NCBI GenBank assembly: GCA_017311185.1
Contig: JAESUZ010004512.1
Span: 145,483-209,482 of the forward strand
DNA length: 64,000 nt
DNA from: Proteles cristata cristata
Lineage: Eukaryota > Chordata > Mammalia > Carnivora > Hyaenidae
Reading direction: 5' to 3'
A program made the translations under genes and the position numbers. Shown here piece after piece: positions 22,045 through 31,694 of this stretch (the stretch's first letter is position 1; each line of letters opens with the position of its first letter). The notes under the pieces are model-generated. The model saw only the letters and a program-made list of their open reading frames with translations. It had not been told where the DNA came from and ran no database searches.

Positions 22045-22308
22045 TTATTGGGTGTTGAGTTTGATAAGTTCTTTATAGATCTGATGCAAGTGGCAAGTTG
22101 CAAGTGGCAAGATTTCGTTCTTTTTGATTGCTGAGTGATATTCCATTGCATATATATACCACATCTTTATCCATTCATCCATCATCGATCCATCGACTCT
22201 ATAGGTCATTTGCAAATATCTTCTCCCATCTGTCAGTTGCCTTTTGGTTTTGCTGATTGTTTCCTTTGCTGTACAGAAGCGAAGGTTTTTATTTTGATTA
22301 GATCCCAA
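22045..22308 (-). pseudogene. L1 ORF2 chimeric remnant
   Basis: An 87-codon frame joins a more upstream part of L1 ORF2 (NQNKNLRFCTAKETISKTKRQ) to a second copy of the C-terminal block DGSMMDEWIKMWYIYAMEYH seen at 21411-21872. The order is wrong for a normal L1, which confirms the duplication at the protein level. Confidence 0.85.
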
Positions 22309-22975
22309 CAGTTCATTTTTGCTTTTGTTTCCCTTGCCTTCGGAGTGGTGTTGAGTAAGAAGTTCCTGTGGCCAAGGTCAAAGAGTTTTTTGCCTGCTTT
22401 CTTCTTGAGGATTTTGATGGCTTCCTGTCTTACATTTAGGTTTTTCATCCATTTGGAGTTTATTTTTGTGTGTGGTGTAAGAAAGTGGTCCAGGTTCATT
22501 TTTCTGCATGTTGCTGTTCAGTTTCCCTAGCACGACTTGCTGAAGAGACTGTCTTTATTCCATTGGGTATTCTTTTATGCTTTGTCAAAGATTAGTTGGT
22601 CATATGTTTGTGGGTCCATTTCTGGGTTCTGTATTCTGTTCCATTGATCTGAGTGTCTGTTTTTGTGCCAGCCAAGTAACTATACTATTTTATGTTCCCA
22701 CCCACAGTGTATGAGGCTTCTATTTTCTCCACATCTTCACCAACACTTGGTATGGTCAGTCTTTTAAGTTTTAATCATTCTAGTAAAAGTAGTAGTGGGA
22801 TTTTTTACTTTAATTTACATTTCTATAGGTTGAGAGAGAAAATTTCTAAAGATTCTAACCATTTCTAAAGATTGAGTCTTTTTTCATGTGCCTATTTTTC
22901 CATCAATATGTCTTTGGTGATGTGTCCAGATATATTATTTTTTATTGGCTTGTGATTAAGTTTTCAGGTTCTTTT

Positions 22976-23190
22976 TTAAAAAACATTTTTTTATTTGATA
23001 GAGAGAATATGAGAGCAGGGGAGGGGCGGCGGGGGGAGAGAGAGAGAGAAAGAGAATCTTAAGCAGACTCCACGCTCAGCACAGAGCGTGACACAAGGTT
23101 CAATCTCACGACTGTGAGATCACGACTGTGAGATCACGACCTAATCCAAAATCAAGAGTCGGATGCTTAACTGAGCCACCCAGGCGCTCC
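22976..23190 (-). mobile_element. CAN-SINE with 14-bp tandem duplication
   Basis: Antisense copy with the GGCGGCGGGGGG area at 23026 and (GA)n. CACGACTGTGAGAT occurs twice in a row at 23107-23134, next to the B-box region. It sits at the right edge of the old L1 and against a MIR. Confidence 0.9.
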
Positions 23191-23194
23191 CTGA

Positions 23195-23420
23195 GTTACC
23201 ATATGCCAGGCACTGTCCTGAGCACAATCCATGTTTTCACCCTGTTATATCTCACAAGGTGGGTACTATTACAGTCCTCAGTTTTCCTGATGGGAAACGG
23301 AATAAAGCAGAGAGAGGCTAGTAACTTGCCCAGAGCTGCACAGCTAACAAGTGTCAGACTGGGATGTGAACCTAGGCCGATTGGCTCCACAGCCCTCTTT
23401 CTTACCCCTTACACTTCTAC
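23195..23420 (-). mobile_element. MIR SINE remnant, antisense
   Basis: Reverse MIR in good order: GCCAGGCACTGTCCTGAGC, GGTGGGTACTATTACAG, AACTTGCCCAGAGCTGCAC, GGATGTGAACCTAGGC and TTGGCTCCACAGCCC. Confidence 0.85.
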
Positions 23421-23726
23421 CTTTTAGTCTGTTGTTGTGGGGGACTTTCTGGGGGAGGTGGTGTGGGGTGGGGGTTGAGGATTAGCTGAGATAGCCTGGG
23501 GCACATGCTAGGTATCAATGAAGTGCTATTTTCCACAAGTTCTACAAAACTCTGGAAGGAATCATTTTTCAATATGCCAGTTTTTGCTCAGCGCTGCCGC
23601 CTGCTCAGCCCAACTCCAGGGCTGACTCCCAATTAGAAGAGGCCCTGCTTCAGCAGAGAGGACAGGCTTCAATCCTAGAAGAACTGATTCTCTGAGGTTA
23701 GTGGCCCAGCCAAGGCCCCCTGACCC

Positions 23727-23895
23727 CTTGCTACTTAAACTGTGGTCCTTGGACCACCAGCATCCGTGTCACTGGGGAGCTCGTTAGACATGCACAGTCT
23801 CAGGCTCCTTAACAGATCTACGGAGTTAGAATTTGTATTTTAACAAGACCCCAGGTGATTCAGATGCACGTTAAAGGGTAAGAATCATTGCTTTA
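23727..23895 (+). mobile_element. MER5A-like hAT fossil
   Basis: TACTTAAACTGTGGTCCTTGG, ACCAGCATCCGTGTCACTGG, GAGCTCGTTAGACATGC, TTTAACAAGACCCCAGGTG and ATTCAGATGCACGTTAAAG match MER5A from end to end, with remnant terminal repeats. Confidence 0.85.
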
Positions 23896-24164
23896 AATCA
23901 ATTCTTTTCTGCTTGATCCTTTCAAGCGGTCACTCAGTTGATGAGATGTTGGGGGTTCACCAACACATCCTCCTGACAGCTGTGATGTTTGCAGTGAGTA
24001 CGCATTTATCTTCCGAGAGAGACAGAGATGCAAAGTCAAATGTCTTCAGTAGGCCAGGTGGGAACTGAGGCTAGCTGGAGCATGTGCGCTCTGTTGAGAG
24101 GGGGCAGCTGCCGCCTCATTCCAGACAATTGTTAAATGGGAATGCAGGCCCAGTTTGTAGATAT

Positions 24165-24341
24165 TCCCTATTTGTTTCTGAGAGGGAGGGAGGGAGAGAG
24201 AGAGAGAGAGAGGGAGAATCTCAGCAGTCTCCATGTTCAGTGCAGAACCCAATGTAGGGCTCCATCCCATGACCCTGGGCTCACCACCTGAGCTGAAATC
24301 AAAAGTCAGAGGCTCAACCAACTGAGCCACCCAGGTATCCC
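24165..24341 (-). mobile_element. CAN-SINE
   Basis: Antisense copy, tail-shortened: ATTTGTTTCTGAGAGG, (GGGA)n and (GA)n, then CCACCTGAGCTGAAATC and CCACCCAGGTATCCC. Confidence 0.9.
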
Positions 24342-24418
24342 TTCTTCCCTCCCTCTCTTCCTCCCTTCCTCCCTTCCTTCCCTCCTCTCTCCCTCTCTCC
24401 CTCCCTTCCTTCCTCTGC
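24342..24418. repeat. CTTCC / CTCC polypyrimidine tract
   Basis: About 77 nearly pure pyrimidines on the plus strand, directly beside the SINE head. Confidence 0.9.
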
Positions 24419-24789
24419 TATTTTAATCAAAGCTGGACATCTGGATGTTTTTCTGAAACCTCTTATCTATCAAATGTTAACAACTAATTGGAAGTAATAA
24501 CACAGCTTGGAAGGTCAGACAGGTGTATGTGCAGGCCATATTCCTCATGGGATGTCAATTGGTGACGTCTTACCTACAAATGACTTCAGAGTAGCCCACG
24601 TTCTTGAATAAATCAAGTAGGTATTGTGCATGACCATCTTTGGAATGCTTGGCAGTTTTTACACACAAGGTGTTCCATTATTTGGTTGTTTCTAATGCTA
24701 GCCACACGCAACCACAAGCAGTCAATTGCTGTTCCGTCTTCTGTACTTGGCACATATCTGTTCCTTCTGCATAAAACTAGCCATTCCCT

Positions 24790-25045
24790 ACCATGCACAT
24801 CTGGCTGACTTTGACTCATCCTTCAAGACCCAAATCAAGCTTCACCTCCTCTGTGAACATTTTCTGGTTTCCCCCATTAGAATTGACCACTAGGCCTCCC
24901 ACCCCCATGCCTGGGCCATGTTCTCCTGGAATTACTTATTCATATTCTTGTTTCCCACCTCAGTTCTCAGATGCCTGAGACTGAGTCTTACATAGTCCCA
25001 TATTCCCAACATTTAGGGAGTGTCAAGCCTGAAGTAGATGCTTGC
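24790..25045 (+). mobile_element. L2 LINE remnant
   Basis: TTTGACTCATCCTTCAAGACC, TTCACCTCCTCTGTGAACATT, TCTGGTTTCCCCCATTAG and GATGCCTGAGACTGAG follow the sense L2 3' region. Confidence 0.7.
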
Positions 25046-25605
25046 GCTTGTTATCTATTATAGCACAGTAACTCATCCCAAAACGTAGCAGCTCCAAACA
25101 ATATTATGTCCATTCATTACCTCCATTTCCAATGGGTCAGGAATCCGAGTGTCGGCTTAGCTGAGTGCCTCTGGCTCAAGGTCTCTTACGTGGTTGCAGT
25201 CAGAGCAGGCTGGGGCTGTGTGGTCTTGTGTGTGTAAAGGCCCAACTGGGAAGTATCTACTTCTAAGCTCACTCATATGGTTTTTGACAGGATTCTGTTA
25301 TTTGGGGGCTGTTGGAACTGAGGGTCTCTCTTTCTTGCTCTTGGCCAAAGAACTTCCTCAGTTGTTTGCCACATGGGTCTCTCATTGAACAGCTCACAGC
25401 ATGGCAGCAGCTGGCTTCCCTCAAGAGTGTGAGAGAGCACTCCTGAGGAAGACACTGCCTCTTTGTAACCCAGAAGAGACCTCTCCTCACCTCTGCTGCC
25501 AGCAGCCAGCCATGGAACACAGCCCATATTCAAGGGGAGGGACTTGCCCAAGGGAAGGACCAGAGGCAGGGACTACTGGAGCCTTCTCGGAGGCTGTCTA
25601 CCATA
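25046..25605 (-). mobile_element. LTR-like interspersed repeat, probably MaLR or ERVL
   Basis: In order: TATAGCACAGTAACTCATCCC, AATGGGTCAGGAATCCGAG, CTAAGCTCACTCATATGG, GGGGGCTGTTGGAACTGAG, TTGCCACATGGGTCTCTC, ACAGCATGGCAGCAGCTGGC and ATATTCAAGGGGAGGGAC, the blocks of a common old mammalian LTR-type repeat. Family and orientation are uncertain. Frames at 25194-25794 lie in it. Confidence 0.55.
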
Positions 25606-25639
25606 ATGCTTCCATTGCTATGTGTGCCACAGTTACTTG

Positions 25640-25750
25640 CCCGGCTGCAGCCAGGTTTGAATCCAGTCCTACCACTTACCCTGAGCAAGTCAGTAATAGG
25701 AATGGGCATCAAAGGCTTTCTGATCCATGGAATTATTATGGCGACTGTGG
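25640..25750 (+). mobile_element. MIR fragment
   Basis: CCAGGTTTGAATCCAGTCC, TACCACTTACCCTGAGC and AAGTCAGTAATAGG give a short, diverged sense MIR. Confidence 0.5.
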
Positions 25751-25892
25751 TTGATCAGTGCCTCTCTAGCTGTGAAAAGATTTGCTGCAATTAGTGTTCT
25801 TACTTAGAAATATTGAGTGTACCAGAGCTACATAGGCAAGAGACTGAACAGAGGAGAAGAGAATAAACAATAGAACTAGAAGGAAAACAGTG

Positions 25893-26025
25893 ATGGATAC
25901 CTGCCTGGCTTAGTTGGTAGAGAACGTGACTTTTGATCTCAGGGTGGTGAGTTCAAGCCCTAAGTTGGACATAGAGCTTACTTTAAAAAATTAAAAATAA
26001 AAAAAAATAATAATAATAAAAAAAG
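25893..26025 (+). mobile_element. Short old CAN-SINE
   Basis: Sense short form: GATACCTGCCTGGCTTAG, TTGATCTCAGGGTGGTGAG, TTCAAGCCCTAAGTTGG and an A-rich, AAT-rich tail. The next SINE follows in its tail. Confidence 0.8.
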
Positions 26026-26028
26026 AGG

Positions 26029-26190
26029 AGCACCTGGGTGGCTCAATTGGTTAAGCTACCAACTCTTGGTTTCGGCTCAGGTCCTGATCTCACAGTTGGA
26101 TTGAGCCCCACGTTGGGCTCTGCACTGAGCATGAAGCCTGCTTGGGATTCTCTCACTCCCTCTCTCTCAGCCACTCTCCCACTCTCACTT

Positions 26191-26257
<67 letters not shown>

Positions 26258-26308
26258 TAAATAAAAAGAGAGAGAGAGAAAGAAAAAGAAAGAAAGAAAG
26301 AAAAAGAG
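26029..26308 (+). mobile_element. CAN-SINE with compound microsatellite
   Basis: Sense copy, GGAGCACCTGGGTGGCTC to a tail of AAATAAATAAAAAG and GAAA units. A (CT)n then (CA)n block at about 26192-26255 replaces the end of the body. It gives both the 91- and 69-codon frames, which are not genes. Confidence 0.92.
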
Positions 26309-26799
26309 TATAGAAAATGGTTGGTGAGATGCCCAGATCGCTTAATCTTGCCCTCTCCGGGCACTCATTTTTAGACCTTTTTTTCCTTCTTCATGACCCA
26401 TTAGCTTGATCTTTGCCCTCATCTGTCTCTCACTCCCATAACCCTGGCCTTTCCTCCAAGTCTAGCACGATCTCTCTACTTTGCTCAGATCCTGTCCCTT
26501 TCCCCCACCAGATTGTTTTACCCCTTGCTATCCCCAGACCAGAATGTTCCCAACCGTCCATTTGTTCCTCTCCCACCTTGTGGCTTAGTGATTGGGTGCT
26601 GACAGTATGGGTTGTTCATCACAAGTTCATCTCAGCCGGCTTCAACCAACCCCTTGTGGCCTCCTGCGCATCTTGTTGTTGTGTCTTTTGTTTTTGAAGC
26701 TATGAGAAGTCTACCCAAATGGACATGACACCTCTTTCTGCCTTCTCCTGCCTCCTGCCTTTTCGCAGCTGATGGTATTGTCATCGATTTTACCCAACT

Positions 26800-26995
26800 A
26801 GTAATCATATGCAGTACTTCCTGACCACTTACTATGGGTTGGTTACCATGGAAACCCCTGAACTGAATGATCTTGATGATCATATCTTCTACAAAGCTGG
26901 TACTGGTGTTACCTCTATTTTACAAAAAAGGAAAATCAAGCTCAGAGAGCTGGGATCTGAATCCACGGTTAGACCAAGCACCCAGCAAAGCATAG
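26800..26995 (-). mobile_element. MIR remnant, antisense
   Basis: ACCACTTACTATGGGTTGG, TTACCTCTATTTTACAAAA, ATCAAGCTCAGAGAGCTG and GGATCTGAATCCACGG fit reverse MIR. Confidence 0.6.
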
Positions 26996-27003
26996 ACTCA
27001 CTT

Positions 27004-27222
27004 AAAAAAATTTTTTTTGTTTATTTATTTTGAGAGAGAGAGAGCAAGCGGGGGAGGGGCAGAGAGAGAGAGAGAGAGAGGGAGGGAGAGAGAGAATCCC
27101 AAGTAGGCTCTACGCAGTCAGCTCAGACACCGATGTGGGGCTCGAACCCACAAACTGAGATCATGACTTGAGTTGAAATCAAGAGTTGGACGCTTAACTG
27201 ACTGAGCCACCAGACTACCCTC
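27004..27222 (-). mobile_element. CAN-SINE
   Basis: Antisense copy ending GAGCCACCAGACTACCC. Short target-site duplication GACTCACTT at 26995-27003 and 27224-27232. Expanded GA run at 27066-27092. Confidence 0.92.
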
Positions 27223-27328
27223 TGACTCACTTTATTGAAAAAGTAGTTTAGACTCTTTGGTCTACCCGTTCCTTAGCTCTGCTTAGCCAGCAGATTTGCA
27301 TGAAGCTCGCACTCAATTCTTGTGTTTC

Positions 27329-27570
27329 TTTTTTTTTTTTTTTTTAATTTTTTTTTAATGTTTTATTTATTTCTAGGAGAGAGAGAGAGAGAGAGAGACA
27401 GCGTGAGCAGGGGGGGGTCAGAGAGAGAGGGAGTCACAGACTGAAACAGGCTCCAGGCTCTGAGCTGGCAGTCAGCACAGAGCCCGACGCGGGGCTCGAA
27501 CCCACGAACCGCGAGATCATGACCTAAGTGAAAGTCGGACGCTTAACCGACTAAGCCACCCAGGCGCCCC
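27329..27570 (-). mobile_element. CAN-SINE, CTAAGCGAAAGT subfamily, young
   Basis: Nearly consensus full-length antisense copy. Perfect 16-bp target-site duplication TCAATTCTTGTGTTTC at 27313-27328 and 27571-27586. Intact A-box (GCCACCCAGGCGCCCC in reverse) and B-box (GGGGCTCGAACCCACG in reverse) regions. Best single example of the subfamily in the window. Confidence 0.98.
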
Positions 27571-27589
27571 TCAATTCTTGTGTTTCAAT

Positions 27590-28440
27590 TCCTGTGCTTC
27601 ACTGGCCTTGGTTTGCCTAGAGGCCCGCAGGCCACATTGCTGAATGTCCTTCCAACCTGACCCTTCTTTGGCATTCCAGACTGCTGGCTACCACGGTCCT
27701 TTCTGGAGCCCTTCCCTGGCTTGTGTGGCTCTGCACACTCCTGGATCTCCCACAGCTACTCAGGCTTCGTACTCACACTTTGTGTCCTCGTTCCATCCCT
27801 TAAACGTCAGCGTTTCCTAAAGCATTCCTCCCCGCCCCTCCGGGAGTCTGTGCCATCTCCCTTAGCTGACCTCATTTACTCCTGTGTCTCCAACTATCAG
27901 CCCTCTGTGAATGATTTCTCTCTTCATGGTTTAGTCCTTACTTTTTGTTTGAAGCTTCTGATGTGTATTTCTTACCTCTTGGTTGTTCTGGAGGTATTTC
28001 AAAATCACCTTGACTGAACTCAGTGTCAGCTTTCCTGAAATACCTCCTTTGCCCTTCACTACGTGGCCCTGACAGTATAACCTTCTCCTCAGTCTGATCT
28101 TCAGTTACCAAATTCTATTGATTTATCATAAGTATTACTAATAATGATTCCTCTGGAAAGACCCTGCCCCAGCTCAGTTCCTCATGGCCTGTTAATTGGA
28201 CTGATACAGTAATTTCTTGAAAGTCTTTCTGCCCTCAGTATCCCCACGGATACCCATCTCCACAAAAATAGACACATTTATGCTATTGTCTGGTTTAATT
28301 TTTTTCCACTGTGTACTTAGTAAATAGTGGATTTATCAGACTAGCATTCTGAGATCTTCTCATATTGCCAAAACCCAGTTTATTATTATTTATCCCGAAA
28401 TAAGTTTATTATTAAAAGGAATATTTGGCAATTACTAGTG
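27590..28440 (+). other. Mostly unassigned; possible eroded L2
   Basis: TGCCCCAGCTCAGTTCCTC, TGGACTGATACAGTAATTTC and CTTTCTGCCCTC near 28168-28240 vaguely follow the sense L2 body. The 98-codon frame at 27721-28017 shows no domain. No gene is claimed. Confidence 0.35.
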
Positions 28441-28451
28441 TTTTCTACAAT

Positions 28452-28660
28452 TTTTTAAAAATGTTTTATTTATTTCTGAGAGAGAGAGAGAGAGAGCAGG
28501 GGAAGGTTAGAGAGAGAGGGAGATACAGAATCTGAAACAGATTCCAGGCTCTGAGCTGGCTGTCAGCACAGAGCCCGACATGGGGCTCGAACCCACAAAT
28601 CATGAGATCATGACCTGAGCTGAAGTTGGACGCTTAACTGACTGAGCTACCCAGTCGCCC
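28452..28660 (-). mobile_element. CAN-SINE
   Basis: Antisense copy with ATGACCTGAGCTGAAGTTGG and a head ending CTACCCAGTCGCCCC. Another SINE lies 18 bases downstream in the same orientation. Confidence 0.93.
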
Positions 28661-28678
28661 CAGTAACTTCTGATTTTT

Positions 28679-28871
28679 AAAGACTGTCGATTTACTTTTG
28701 AGAGAGACAGTGCAAGAGCAGGATAGGGCCAGAGAGAAAGGAAGACACAGAATCCAAAGCGGGCTCTGCGCTGACAGCAGAGAACCCAGCCAGGGCTCGA
28801 ACTCACAAACTATGATATCATGACCTGAACCAAAGTCGGATGCTTAACTGACTGAGCCACCAAGGTGGCCT
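28679..28871 (-). mobile_element. CAN-SINE
   Basis: Antisense, diverged (ATGACCTGAACCAAAGTCGG). Target-site duplication TAACTTCTGATTTTTA at 28663-28678 and AAACTTTTGATTTTTA at 28872-28887. Confidence 0.92.
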
Positions 28872-29184
28872 CAAACTTTTGATTTTTAGATTTACTTTAC
28901 AACCATACAACATATGAAATTTCCCTTCTAACTGATTGATATAGGGGATTACAGTGATAGATACCATGATCTTAAGCCATGGCTGTGTTCCTATTAAATG
29001 GGTTGTATTATTCTTTTGAGGAACCGATGGGTTTAATTGTCTAATCATTTATTTAAAATTGTATGTCTTTATTTATAAGTGAATTTGTGCATTGCTTTCA
29101 TTTTTTAATATTTTATCAGACTTACATAATAAGGCAATTCTAATTTCACAAAAATAATACTATCAAACACACACACATGTGGGC

Positions 29185-29280
29185 CTGTTATATACCAGCC
29201 ATGGTTCTAGGCTTTTCATATGTATACAGTCATTTAAACCTCACAGCATATTCTGAAAACCTATTCTTATAACTTGTGTT
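29185..29280 (-). mobile_element. MIR fragment, antisense
   Basis: ATACCAGCCATGGTTCTAGG, CAGTCATTTAAACCTCACAG and ACCTATTCTTATAAC fit the reverse MIR 3' half. Confidence 0.55.
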
Positions 29281-29404
29281 ACTTATGGGTCAGTGGGCCC
29301 TTGCAAGCTCAAGGCACAGGTCTGAATTGACGTTTGGGAAATTTTCTTCTGCAACGTTTGATTATTGCCTCCATTCATTTCTCTCTGTTCTCCCCACTGA
29401 AACT

Positions 29405-29610
29405 CGATGGATTCCAGAATCCCAGACCTTCCACTTAGCAGTTGTGTGTATCAGTTCACCTCATGGTACCTCGGCTTGCTCATGTACACAAAATGGGGTA
29501 ATGACGAGCAGTTGCCTGTGGAGTGGCTGTGAAGACTCTAACACGTAGTCAGATTTAGCTCTCTGGAAAATGGCCACTAAATGTCAGCTATTATTATTAT
29601 TTGTATTAAC
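29405..29610 (+). mobile_element. MIR remnant
   Basis: CCTTCCACTTAGCAGTTGTG, TCATGTACACAAAATGGGG and a TAAATGTCAGCTATTATTATT 3' end. Confidence 0.65.
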
Positions 29611-30515
29611 ATTATATTTGTATTTATGATCCTTGTCCTTTCTATACATGGGAATACAGGTCACAAAATAGCCCTGAGGATGGTAGGGATGTGTGGCCGA
29701 GAGGAATTGGCTGGTAGCTGGTGTGGGTTCTCTGTGTTCCTCCTGGTTGCAGGAGGGTGGGGGGGGCGTAGGGGTTACTGACTACTTGGGCTTCTTCCTG
29801 CATCTCCAGCTCAGAAATACACAGAGTACATTCACATACAGGGAGCTGTGTCGTCCCACTCAACCCCCATCAGTGTCTGGGGCCCCAAACCATACAAATT
29901 TGGTCTGTTCTCCAGGGCCCATGCAGTTACTTCCTTAAATGACTGTCCCGTCAATCACATAACCTATTTCGAACACGATATAACTATAAATAAAAGATTC
30001 CCCAAAACCATACACTCTTACTTGTAATGAACATCAATCTCTTGAGCTCAGGTTCACTAAAAAGTAAAAATAAAAAAAAAATCCATAGTTATAGATTCAT
30101 GTTAGCCTTTCCTATGGTTTTAATAACAACTGTCCAAACACCAATAAATGAAACTATAAGCCCTTCACAGTGCAAAGAGAGCAGTTTCTTTTGTTTCAAA
30201 ATCTAAGGTCTCCCTGGTGGGATTTTTCTTCACCAAGTCTAAAGATAACTGTCTTTTTTTCTCTTTTAAATATTTCCAACTTGGAAAGCTAGTAGGTAAT
30301 GCAGCTGCTGGGAGCCCCAACACACAGAACCATTTCTTCATTCTTTCCGTTGTTCATTCATTCATTTAAAACCACGGCAACCATACTGACACTGTGGGTG
30401 CTCACTGTGTCCTGCCCGTGGTGGAGTTAGGAGAGGGGGTGGGTACAAGAACACTGAGCTCCTGACTCACTTGTAGTTACCCATGACTTTCCCTCCAGGT
30501 TTCTCTCTCCCACCC
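29611..30515. other. Unassigned stretch, no gene seen
   Basis: Contains a GGTGGGGGGGGCG block near 29756 and otherwise ordinary DNA. Overlapping frames on both strands at 29642-29938 do not support a gene. Confidence 0.35.
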
Positions 30516-30569
30516 ATTCACCAACTCTGTGGAAAACAGTATGGAGGGTCCTCAAAAAACTAAAAATAG

Positions 30570-30780
30570 GGGCGCCTGGGTGGCATAGTCAGTTAAGCAT
30601 CCAGCTTCAGCTCAGGTCATGATCTCACAGTTCAGGGGTTTGAGCCCCACATCGGGCTCTGTGCTGACAGCTCAGAGCCTGGAGCCTGCTTCATAGTCTG
30701 TGTTTCCCTCTCTCTCTGCCCCTCCCCTGTTCATGCTCTGTCTCTCTCAAAAATAAGTAAAAATTAAAGAGCAAAGGAAA
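30570..30780 (+). mobile_element. CAN-SINE in L1
   Basis: Sense copy, GGGCGCCTGGGTGGCATAG. The repeated CTAAAAATAG at 30560-30569 and 30787-30796 marks the target-site duplication. Confidence 0.94.
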
Positions 30781-31419
30781 AAACCCCTAAAAATAGAAGT
30801 GTCATATGATCCAGCATATGGGATAGGTATTTATTTGTCTGAAGAAAACAAAATCATCATTTTGAAAAGATATCTGCACCCTGCACCCCATGTGCATTGT
30901 AGCATTATTTATAAGAGCCAAGACATGGAAACAACCTAAGTGTCCATCAACAGTTGAATGGATAATGTGATGTGATGTGTGTATGTGTACACACAGAAGA
31001 ATATTATTCAGGTATATAAAAAAGAAGGAAATCTTGTCATTTGTAACAACATGGATGGGCCTTGAGTACATTTTGCTAAGTGAAACAAGTCAGACAGAGA
31101 AAGACAAATACTGTATAACCTCACTTACATGTAGAATCTAAAAAACAAAGGAAAAAAACCCCAGAAAAACATACTCATAGATACATGGATAGGGGTAGGG
31201 GTGGGTAAAATGGGGGTGTTTTACAGGTACAGACTTCAAGTTATAAGATGAATAAGTCCTGAAAAAAAAAAAAAAAGATGAGTAAGTCCTGGGAATGTAA
31301 CGTACAGCATGATGACTGTAGTTAACAATACTGTGTTGTTTATATGAAAGTTGCCAAGAGAGTAGACAGTAAAGGTCTCATCACAAGAAAAAAAATATAT
31401 AACTACATGTGGTGATAGA

Positions 31420-31572
31420 TGTTTTTCTTTAAGTGGAGGAGGGGCAGGGAGGGAGGGAGAGAGAATCCCAAGCAGGCTCAACAGTGGGGCTCAATCTCAA
31501 GAACTGTGAGATCATGACCTCAGCTGAAACCAAGAGTTGGACACTTAATGTGACTGACCGACCAGGTGCTCC
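31420..31572 (-). mobile_element. CAN-SINE, shortened
   Basis: Antisense, tail reduced (TTTTTCTTTAAGTGGAGG). Body AACTGTGAGATCATGACC, head GACCGACCAGGTGCTCC. Flanks GATAGATGTT and AATGGATGTT are the eroded duplication within the L1 3' UTR. Confidence 0.88.
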
Positions 31573-31694
31573 AATGGATGTTAGCTAAACTTATAGTGGT
31601 GATCATTTGCAATATATCCATTTACCAAATCATTACGTTGTAAACATAAAACAAATACAATTTTATATGTCAGTCACTTATCAGTTGTGTAAAT

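Larger units (their letters stand above)
21145..22673 (-). mobile_element. Young feline L1, 5' truncated, with internal duplication
   Basis: Antisense L1 3' UTR (AAATTTACATCCAAGTTAG near 21180) through ORF2. Flanked by AAGTAACTGTACTATTTTA (21126-21144) and AAGTAACTATACTATTTTA (22674-22692), a 19-bp target-site duplication with one change. The insertion lies in the old L1. A 99-base segment is present twice (21495-21593 and 22096-22194). It is 5' truncated and cannot move by itself. Confidence 0.93.
19843..22975 (-). mobile_element. Old L1 LINE, antisense, broken by three SINEs and a young L1
   Basis: Pieces at 19843-19922, 20331-20750, 20974-21144 and 22674-22975. Reverse L1 markers include CACCACAGTCCAGGTAATG, CATGTTGTAGCATGTATC, TATTGGTGAGTAGTATTCC, AATAAAGCTGCTATGAAC and TTTTTCATGTGCCTATTTTTCC. 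The pieces join in order across the insertions. Confidence 0.85.
30519..31690 (+). mobile_element. L1 LINE 3' part, sense, carrying two SINEs
   Basis: Sense ORF2 end and 3' UTR: ACTCTGTGGAAAACAGTATG, TAGCATTATTTATAAGAGCC, AACCTAAGTGTCCATCAAC, ATGGATGGGCCTTGAGTAC, TTGCTAAGTGAAACAAGTC, then TTATAGTGGTGATCATTTG. SINEs at 30570-30780 and about 31430-31572. Stops break the frame. Confidence 0.88.

Noticed and set aside
27545..27570. tRNA-like sequences with A and B boxes (tRNA gene candidates)
   Set aside because: They are SINE heads followed by the SINE body and A-rich tail. They lack a complete cloverleaf and belong to a dispersed family, so they are not tRNA genes.
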